Of a stretch of 12,179 nt of DNA, positions 6,284-12,179 are shown piece by piece. Position 1 is the first letter of the stretch; the number at the start of each line of letters is the position of its first letter. Under the pieces are notes generated by a model, which saw only the letters and a list, made by a program, of their open reading frames with translations, ran no database searches and had not been told where the DNA came from. The DNA is taken from contig DBWO01000025.1 in assembly GCA_002309055.1 (NCBI GenBank), positions 1,804 through 13,982 on the forward strand. Reading direction: 5' to 3'. Origin of the DNA: Ruminococcaceae bacterium UBA1236 (GTDB lineage Bacteria > Bacillota > Clostridia > Oscillospirales > Acutalibacteraceae). The position numbers were made by a program, and so were the translations under genes.

Positions 6284-7549
6284 ATGAAAATAATGGTAGT
6301 GGGTGGCGGAGGCAGAGAGCACGCCATCATCAAGAAACTCAAAGAGAGCAAAGACGTGACCGAAATCTATGCTCTGCCCGGTAACGGCGGCATAGCGAAG
6401 GACGCCGTCTGCGTTCCCGTCGGAGCGACCGACATTGACGCTATTGTTGATTTTGCTGTAAAAGAGGAAATCGACTACGCAGTTGTCGCGCCCGATGATC
6501 CGCTTGTGCTCGGCTGTGTGGATGCCCTTAACGCAAAAGGCATCCCCTGCTTCGGCCCTGAAGCAAAAGCGGCAATAATAGAGGGAAGCAAAGTGTTTTC
6601 AAAAAATCTTATGAAAAAATACGGCATTCCCACAGCGAAATATGAAGTTTTCACCGATATGGCTTCTGCGCTTGAATACCTTGAAACTGCTCCTGTTCCT
6701 ACTGTTGTCAAAGCGGACGGACTCGCGCTCGGTAAAGGCGTAATAATTGCAGAAACCCGTGAGGACGCAAAGAAAGCCGTTATCTCCATGATGCAGGACA
6801 AGGCATTCGGCAAAAGCGGTGAAAACATTGTTATTGAAGAATTCCTTACAGGTCCCGAGGTTTCCGTGCTTTCGTTTACAGACGGCAAGGTAGTTAAACC
6901 GATGGTTTCCTCAATGGATCACAAGAGAGCCGGCGACAACGACACGGGCCTCAACACCGGCGGTATGGGTACGGTTGCTCCGAATCCGTATTACACAAAA
7001 GAAGTCGCGGATGAATGCATGGAAAAGATTTTCAAGCCCACCATCGCCGCGATGAACGCCGAGGGCAGAACATTCAAGGGCTGCCTTTACTTTGGCCTTA
7101 TGATTACTCCGGACGGCCCGAAGGTTATTGAGTATAACTGCCGTTTCGGCGACCCAGAGACACAGGTTGTGCTTCCCTTGCTTGAAAGCGACCTTTTTGA
7201 GATAATGAAAGCAACAACCGAAGGCACACTTGAAAACACCGAAGTTAAGTTTGCCAATGAAAACGCCTGCTGCGTTATTCTCGCTTCAAAAGGTTATCCC
7301 CTCTCATACGAGAAAGGATTTGAGATAACAATACCCGATGAAATTTCGGATAATGTCTATGTGGCGGGCGCAAAGCTCAGCGACGGCAAGCTTCTTACAA
7401 GCGGCGGCAGAGTACTCGGCGCTGTAAAAACCGCCCCCTCGCTTGAGGAAGCGATTGACGGAGCGTACAAACTCGCGGATATGATTTCGTTTGAAAACAA
7501 GTACTGCCGCAGCGACATAGGCGCAAGAGCGCTCAAGGCCGGGAGGTAA
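6284..7549 (+). CDS. purD: Phosphoribosylamine-glycine ligase (GAR synthetase)
   Basis: PurD joins phosphoribosylamine and glycine with ATP to give GAR. It consumes the very unstable product of PurF. The protein has 421 residues, the normal size. The N-terminal Rossmann-like domain begins MKIMVVGGGGREHAI (1-15) followed by LPGNGGIA. The ATP-grasp domain shows FGPEAKAAIIEGSK, VVKADGLALGKGV, DHKRAGDNDTGLNTGGMG (212-229) and the Mg/ATP-binding EYNCRFGDPET (283-293). The C-terminal domain ends in SDIGARALKAGR. CGGAG (6271-6275) lies 8 bases before the ATG, 17 bases after the preceding gene. Its last codons hold the ribosome binding site of purL. No anomaly seen. Confidence 0.97.
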   Translation: MKIMVVGGGGREHAIIKKLKESKDVTEIYALPGNGGIAKDAVCVPVGATDIDAIVDFAVKEEIDYAVVAPDDPLVLGCVDALNAKGIPCFGPEAKAAIIEGSKVFSKNLMKKYGIPTAKYEVFTDMASALEYLETAPVPTVVKADGLALGKGVIIAETREDAKKAVISMMQDKAFGKSGENIVIEEFLTGPEVSVLSFTDGKVVKPMVSSMDHKRAGDNDTGLNTGGMGTVAPNPYYTKEVADECMEKIFKPTIAAMNAEGRTFKGCLYFGLMITPDGPKVIEYNCRFGDPETQVVLPLLESDLFEIMKATTEGTLENTEVKFANENACCVILASKGYPLSYEKGFEITIPDEISDNVYVAGAKLSDGKLLTSGGRVLGAVKTAPSLEEAIDGAYKLADMISFENKYCRSDIGARALKAGR

Positions 7550-7557
7550 GCGAATTG
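7541..7557 (+). promoter_or_regulatory. purL ribosome binding site and TTG start
   Basis: GGGAGG (7541-7546) lies in the last two codons of purD, and the TTG at 7555-7557 follows with 8 bases of spacing. No ATG or GTG lies near the N-terminus in this frame, and the PurL family sequence begins exactly here (VYRIFVEK). TTG is therefore the credible initiator. A rare start next to a strong Shine-Dalgarno may lower PurL output relative to its neighbours. Confidence 0.75.
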
Positions 7558-10500
7558 GTATACAGAATATTTGTTGAAAAAAGAGAAGGGCTCGCAAACG
7601 AAGCGAAGGCCCTGTATAACGACGCGGTACAGCTTCTCGGAATAAAAGGGCTTACGGATATCCGGCTTTTTAACCGCTATGATGCCGAAAACATTACTCA
7701 GGAACTTTTTGATTACGCGGTAAAAACCGTTTTTTCAGAGCCCCAGCTCGACATTGCGACGGAAAACCTTCCCGACGACAGTTCGGTAACCTTCGCGGTT
7801 GAATACCTCCCCGGGCAGTTTGATCAGAGGGCAGATTCCGCGGCGCAGTGCATACAGATTATTTCTCAGGGCGAGAGACCGCTTATAAGATCCGCAAAGG
7901 TTTATAAGCTTTACGGCAATCTCACACCCGATGATATCGCGCAGATAAAGAAATATGTCATCAACCCCGTCGAGGCAAGAGAAGCTTCTCTCGAAAAGCC
8001 GGAAACTCTCAAGATGAAATATGAAATACCCGAGAGCGTTGCCACGCTCGACGGCTTCACAAAGCTCGACAGAGCCGGTCTTGAGCAGTTTGTTGCCGAC
8101 TACGGCCTCGCTATGGACGCGGATGACATAGAATTCTGCCAGAATTATTTCAAAAGTGAAGACAGAGACCCCACCATTACGGAAATCAGAATGATTGACA
8201 CTTACTGGTCGGATCACTGCCGTCATACGACTTTCCTGACCGTTATCGACTCCGTAAAATTTGAAGATGAACTTCTTCAGAAGGCTTACGATGACTACAT
8301 TGCCGTCAGGAAAGAGCTTGGCAGGACAAAGCCCGTATGTCTGATGGACCTTGCTACAATAGCGGTGAGGCACCTGAAGGCACAGGGGCTCCTGCCTAAG
8401 CTTGATGAAAGCGAAGAGATTAACGCCTGCACGGTCAAAATCGAAGTTGAGGCCGACGGTGTAAAAGAGCCCTGGCTCCTTCTCTTCAAAAACGAAACAC
8501 ACAACCATCCTACCGAAATCGAGCCCTTCGGCGGCGCGGCTACCTGCATCGGCGGAGCAATAAGAGACCCGCTCTCGGGCAGAAGCTATGTCTATGCCGC
8601 AATGAGAGTAACCGGCGCTTCCGACCCCTTAAAACCCGTAAGCGAAACCATCCCCGGCAAGCTTCCTCAAAGAAGCATAGTCACCGCTGCTGCGGCGGGT
8701 TATTCCTCTTACGGTAACCAGATAGGACTTGCGACCGGTATCGTTGATGAAATCTATCACCCCGGCTACGAAGCCAAGAGGATGGAAATAGGCGCTGTTA
8801 TAGCGGCCGCTCCCGCGGAGAATGTGCGCAGAGAAGTGCCCGCCCCCGGCGATGTTGTTATTCTTCTCGGCGGCTCAACAGGTCGTGACGGCATTGGAGG
8901 AGCGACAGGCTCATCCAAAGCGCACACCTCACACTCCGTTGAAACCTGCGGCGCCGAGGTGCAGAAAGGTAACGCACCGGAAGAGCGCAAACTGCAGAGA
9001 CTTTTCAGAAACGGCGACGCCTGCCGCATGATTAAGCGCTGTAACGACTTCGGCGCGGGCGGCGTATCGGTTGCTATAGGCGAGCTTGCCGACGGCCTTG
9101 AGATTAACCTCAACGCCGTACCCAAAAAGTATGAGGGCCTTGACGGCACGGAGCTTGCTATAAGCGAATCACAGGAAAGAATGGCCGTTGTCATTGAGAA
9201 AGAGAATGTTGACGCATTTCTCGCCCTTGCCGACGAAGAAAACCTGCAGGCGTGCCCCGTTGCTGTTGTCAAAGCCGAACCCAGGCTCACAATGAACTGG
9301 AACGGCAAAAAGATAGTTGACATAAGCCGCGAATTTCTCAATTCAAACGGCGCCGACAAGCACATAGATATCACCCCCGCCGCTTCAAAGCCCGTAACCA
9401 AAGAAATAAGCGGCACATTCACCGACAATCTCAAAGCGATGGCCAATGACCTCAACATCTGCTCAAAGAGAGGTCTTTCGGAAAGATTTGACTCCACTAT
9501 AGGCGCAGGCACAGTGCTTATGCCCTTCGGCGGCAAATATCAGCTGACACCTATTCAGGCAATGGTGCACAAGATTTCCGTTGAAAAGAAGCACACGGAT
9601 GACTGCTCGCTTATGTCATGGGGCTACAATCCCTTTATTACCGAACAGAGTCCCTATCACGGCTCATATCTTGCGGTTATCGAATCTGTCGCGAAGCTCA
9701 TCGCTTCGGGCGCGGAATTCAAGGATGTTTATCTGACATTCCAGGAGTATTTTGAACATCCCGGCAAGGACGGTAAACGCTGGGGCAAACCCCTCGCCGC
9801 TCTTCTCGGCGCGTTCAAGGCGCAGGAAGCTCTTAAAATCGGCTCAATCGGCGGCAAGGACTCAATGAGCGGCTCATTTGAAGACCTCGACGTGCCCCCC
9901 ACCCTTGTATCTTTCGCGGTAACAACCGACAAAGTTAAAAATGTTGTATCGCCCGAATTCAAAAAAGCGGGCAATGAGGTTATAATCCTCACGCCCGATA
10001 AAGATGAAAACGGTCTGCCTGCTACTGCTTCGCTACTTGATATATTCTCAAAGGTAACAGCTCTTATGAGAAGCGGCAAGGCGCTCGCCTGCTACACACC
10101 CGGTATGGGCGGCATAGCGGAAGCGGTCGCAAAGATGTGCATGGGCAACGGCTTCGGCTTTGATTTCACCGGCGCGCTTTCAATTGATGAAATATTCGGC
10201 TACTCATACGGCTCATTTGTAATTGAGATTGACGGCAAAGCGGACTGCGGCACGGTTATCGGCACAGTCACCAATAAATGCGAAATCACCTACGCGGGTG
10301 AATCCGTTAAATGCGGCGAGCTGTTCGGAATATATGAAAACAAGCTCGAAAGCGTTTACGCCTGCAACATTCCCACAAAAGAAGCTCCGATTGAAAACTT
10401 CAGTTTCAAAGCTTCTTCCTATCCTTCGCCCTCAATCAAGACTGCAAAACCCAAGGTGCTCATACCCGCATTCCCCGGCACAAACTGCGAATATGACTCC

Positions 10501-11244
10501 GCCAAAGTTATGAGAGACGCGGGAGCGGATCCCGAAATAATAGTTATCAGGAACCTTACTTCCTCGGCTATCAAAGAGAGCATTGATAAATTTGCAAATG
10601 AGCTTAAGGACGCTCAGATGATATTCATCCCCGGAGGATTCTCCGGCGGCGACGAGCCCGACGGCAGCGGCAAGTTTATAACCGCCTTCTTCAGAAACGG
10701 CATTATCAAGGACGGCGTTACAGACCTGCTTGACAACAGAGACGGACTTATGTGCGGTATCTGCAACGGCTTCCAGGCGCTCATAAAGCTCGGCCTTGTG
10801 CCCTACGGCAAGATTATTGACACCGACGAAACCTGCCCCACCCTTACATTCAATACGATTGCAAGACACCAGAGCAGACTTGTCAGAACAAGAATAGCAT
10901 CGAATAAATCACCCTGGCTTTCACTTACCGAGCCCGGTGAAATCTACACAGTGCCGATTTCACACGGCGAAGGCAGATTCCTCGCGGATGAAGCGCTTGT
11001 TAAAAAACTTGCAGCAAACGGTCAGATTGCTACTCAGTATGTTGACCTTGACGGCAACGCGACCTATGATGTGCACTTTAACCCCAACAACTCCGTTTAT
11101 GCAATTGAAGGCATCACCTCGCCTGACGGCAGAGTATTCGGAAAGATGGGTCACAGCGAACGCTGGGGCGAAGGTCTCTATAAAAATGTTCCGGGAAATT
11201 ATGATATCGGTATGTTCAAAGCGGCAGTGAAATACTTTAAATAA
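7555..11244 (+). CDS. purL: Phosphoribosylformylglycinamidine synthase, large single-chain form with glutaminase domain
   Basis: PurL converts FGAR, glutamine and ATP to FGAM. This 1229-residue chain merges what Bacillus makes as PurS, PurL and PurQ. An N-terminal PurS-like region (about 1-150) begins YRIFVEKREG. A linker follows with DTYWSDHCRHTTF (215-227). The first AIRS-like half has NETHNHPTEIEPFGGAA (313-329), GGSTGRDGIGG (439-449), and CNDFGAGGVSVAIGEL. The second half has SIGGKDSMSGS (764-774) and TPGMGGIAEAVAKM. The class I glutamine amidotransferase domain runs from about 967 to the end, with PGTNCEYD, FIPGGFSGGDEPDG, CGICNGFQAL and SHGEGRF. The triad is complete: Cys1070, His1200 and Glu1202 (GHSER). 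E. coli PurL has about 1295 residues, so this is a slightly compact clostridial subtype. The gene uses a TTG start five bases after purD. Confidence 0.97.
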   Translation: MVYRIFVEKREGLANEAKALYNDAVQLLGIKGLTDIRLFNRYDAENITQELFDYAVKTVFSEPQLDIATENLPDDSSVTFAVEYLPGQFDQRADSAAQCIQIISQGERPLIRSAKVYKLYGNLTPDDIAQIKKYVINPVEAREASLEKPETLKMKYEIPESVATLDGFTKLDRAGLEQFVADYGLAMDADDIEFCQNYFKSEDRDPTITEIRMIDTYWSDHCRHTTFLTVIDSVKFEDELLQKAYDDYIAVRKELGRTKPVCLMDLATIAVRHLKAQGLLPKLDESEEINACTVKIEVEADGVKEPWLLLFKNETHNHPTEIEPFGGAATCIGGAIRDPLSGRSYVYAAMRVTGASDPLKPVSETIPGKLPQRSIVTAAAAGYSSYGNQIGLATGIVDEIYHPGYEAKRMEIGAVIAAAPAENVRREVPAPGDVVILLGGSTGRDGIGGATGSSKAHTSHSVETCGAEVQKGNAPEERKLQRLFRNGDACRMIKRCNDFGAGGVSVAIGELADGLEINLNAVPKKYEGLDGTELAISESQERMAVVIEKENVDAFLALADEENLQACPVAVVKAEPRLTMNWNGKKIVDISREFLNSNGADKHIDITPAASKPVTKEISGTFTDNLKAMANDLNICSKRGLSERFDSTIGAGTVLMPFGGKYQLTPIQAMVHKISVEKKHTDDCSLMSWGYNPFITEQSPYHGSYLAVIESVAKLIASGAEFKDVYLTFQEYFEHPGKDGKRWGKPLAALLGAFKAQEALKIGSIGGKDSMSGSFEDLDVPPTLVSFAVTTDKVKNVVSPEFKKAGNEVIILTPDKDENGLPATASLLDIFSKVTALMRSGKALACYTPGMGGIAEAVAKMCMGNGFGFDFTGALSIDEIFGYSYGSFVIEIDGKADCGTVIGTVTNKCEITYAGESVKCGELFGIYENKLESVYACNIPTKEAPIENFSFKASSYPSPSIKTAKPKVLIPAFPGTNCEYDSAKVMRDAGADPEIIVIRNLTSSAIKESIDKFANELKDAQMIFIPGGFSGGDEPDGSGKFITAFFRNGIIKDGVTDLLDNRDGLMCGICNGFQALIKLGLVPYGKIIDTDETCPTLTFNTIARHQSRLVRTRIASNKSPWLSLTEPGEIYTVPISHGEGRFLADEALVKKLAANGQIATQYVDLDGNATYDVHFNPNNSVYAIEGITSPDGRVFGKMGHSERWGEGLYKNVPGNYDIGMFKAAVKYFK

Positions 11245-11255
11245 AGGAGAGAGGT
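11244..11255 (+). promoter_or_regulatory. Double Shine-Dalgarno before fhs
   Basis: AAGGAG (11244-11249, overlapping the purL stop; 10-base spacing) and GAGGT (11251-11255; 4-base spacing) lie before the ATG at 11260. The first is the more usual match. The 15-base gap holds no terminator, so fhs should be transcribed with purL. Confidence 0.6.
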
Positions 11256-11259
11256 AGAA

Positions 11260-12179
11260 ATGGCTTATTTATCAGATATTGAAATTGCTCAGGCATGTCA
11301 GATGAAACACATCACAGAGGTTGCAAAAACCGCGCACGTAGACCTCAAATATGTTGAGCAGTACGGCAATTACAAGGCAAAAATCGACCCCGCGCTTATA
11401 AAAGAAACCGACAAGAAAGACGGCAAGCTCATCCTCGTGACCGCTATTACCCCCACCCCCGCGGGCGAAGGCAAAACAACCACAACAATCGGTCTTGCGG
11501 ACGGTCTGAGAAGAATCGGCAAGGATGTTACCGTTGCTCTCAGAGAGCCCTCACTCGGCCCCGTTTTCGGCGTTAAAGGCGGAGCGGCCGGCGGCGGATA
11601 CGCACAGGTTGTGCCTATGGAAGACATTAACCTCCACTTCACAGGTGACTTCCACGCAATCGGCGCTGCCAACAATCTGCTTGCCGCAATGCTCGATAAC
11701 CACATTCAGCAGGGCAACAGTCTCGGCATTGATGTGAGAAAAATCACATGGAAGCGCTGCGTTGATATGAACGACAGACAGCTTCGTTTCATTACCGACG
11801 GCCTCGGCGGCAAAGCAAACGGCACACCGAGAGAGGACGGCTACGACATCACCGTCGCGAGCGAAATTATGGCTGTCTTCTGCCTCGCTTCATCAATCAC
11901 CGACCTTAAAGAGAGGCTTTCGAGAATTATTGTCGGCTACACCTATGACGACAAGCCCGTTACCGCGGGTGACCTCAAGGCGGTAGGCGCAATGACAGCT
12001 CTTCTTAAAGACGCTCTCAAACCCAACCTTGTACAGACCCTTGAAGGCACTCCCGCTTTTGTACACGGCGGTCCGTTCGCTAATATTGCTCACGGCTGTA
12101 ACTCAGTTATGGCAACGAAGCTCGCTCTCAAGATGGGCGACTACACTGTTACTGAGGCAGGGTTCGGCGCTGATCTCGG
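11260..12179 (+). CDS. fhs: Formate-tetrahydrofolate ligase, 3' partial
   Basis: Fhs makes 10-formyl-THF from formate, THF and ATP in the cytoplasm. The frame is open from the ATG to the right edge, giving 306 whole codons of an expected 550 or so, so the C-terminal half is missing. The start region reads MAYLSDIEIAQACQMKHI, typical of the family. The P-loop is TPTPAGEGKTTT (64-75). The signature regions PSLGPVFGVKGGAAGGGYAQ and MEDINLHFTGDFHAI follow, and FVHGGPFANIAHGCNS lies near the cut end. The gene begins 15 bases after purL and shares its direction. Its product feeds both PurN and the AICAR transformylase encoded upstream. Other folate genes such as folD may follow beyond the edge, but that is a guess. 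Confidence 0.97.
   Translation, partial: MAYLSDIEIAQACQMKHITEVAKTAHVDLKYVEQYGNYKAKIDPALIKETDKKDGKLILVTAITPTPAGEGKTTTTIGLADGLRRIGKDVTVALREPSLGPVFGVKGGAAGGGYAQVVPMEDINLHFTGDFHAIGAANNLLAAMLDNHIQQGNSLGIDVRKITWKRCVDMNDRQLRFITDGLGGKANGTPREDGYDITVASEIMAVFCLASSITDLKERLSRIIVGYTYDDKPVTAGDLKAVGAMTALLKDALKPNLVQTLEGTPAFVHGGPFANIAHGCNSVMATKLALKMGDYTVTEAGFGADL

Noticed and set aside
7735..9536. Two antisense open frames of about 257 and 256 codons opposite purL
   Set aside because: They lie opposite continuous, conserved PurL motifs. Long antisense frames are expected by chance from the codon bias of these genes, and neither translation resembles a known protein.
1..12179. Purine riboswitch, PurR box, internal promoter, terminator, tRNA, mobile element, CRISPR array
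   Set aside because: Gaps between genes are at most 20 bases and are filled by ribosome binding sites. No hairpin followed by a T-run, no repeat array and no transposase frame was seen. Control elements, if present, must be upstream of the window.

Overview
The window is a single unbroken run of ten co-directional genes (all + strand) for de novo purine biosynthesis and its one-carbon supply. Order: purC (5' end missing), a purF homologue, purM, a short formate/nitrite-channel (FNT) gene, purN, a purO-type IMP cyclohydrolase, an AICAR transformylase that lacks the usual fused IMP cyclohydrolase domain, purD, a large single-chain purL, and fhs (formate-tetrahydrofolate ligase, cut by the right edge). 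Gaps are 2 to 20 bases and two junctions overlap (7 and 8 bases). Nearly every gene has a clear Shine-Dalgarno sequence. I see no internal promoter, terminator, riboswitch, RNA gene, mobile element, repeat array or CRISPR, so this is most simply the inside of one long operon whose control region lies upstream of base 1.

The likely host is an anaerobic low-to-mid GC Firmicute of the Clostridia, probably a gut or rumen Oscillospiraceae/Ruminococcaceae-type organism. This is inferred from strong GGAGG-type ribosome binding sites, a TTG start, the protein sequence style, and the presence of Fhs, FNT and a Fe-S type PurF. It is not a proven taxonomic assignment.

The visible enzymes cover eight of the ten classical steps from PRPP to IMP: PurF (step 1), PurD (2), PurN (3), PurL (4), PurM (5), PurC (SAICAR synthetase), AICAR transformylase (9) and PurO (10). 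PurE (AIR carboxylation) and PurB are not in view. Both formyl transfers use folate-dependent enzymes (PurN and AICAR transformylase), which need 10-formyl-THF. Fhs makes this from formate, and the FNT channel sandwiched between purM and purN is well placed to bring formate in. The operon therefore reads as a formate-to-purine module.

The most unusual point is PurF. Its start codon is fixed by an in-frame stop just upstream, and the protein begins Met-Gly-Gly-Phe-Phe-Gly. The N-terminal cysteine nucleophile of the glutaminase domain is absent, and the Arg loop, the oxyanion Asn and the glutamine-binding Asp are also changed. The PRPP-binding half and the probable [4Fe-4S] cysteines are intact. 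The simplest reading is a PRPP amidotransferase that uses free ammonia, or takes it from another protein. By contrast, the PurL in the same operon keeps a complete Cys-His-Glu glutaminase triad.
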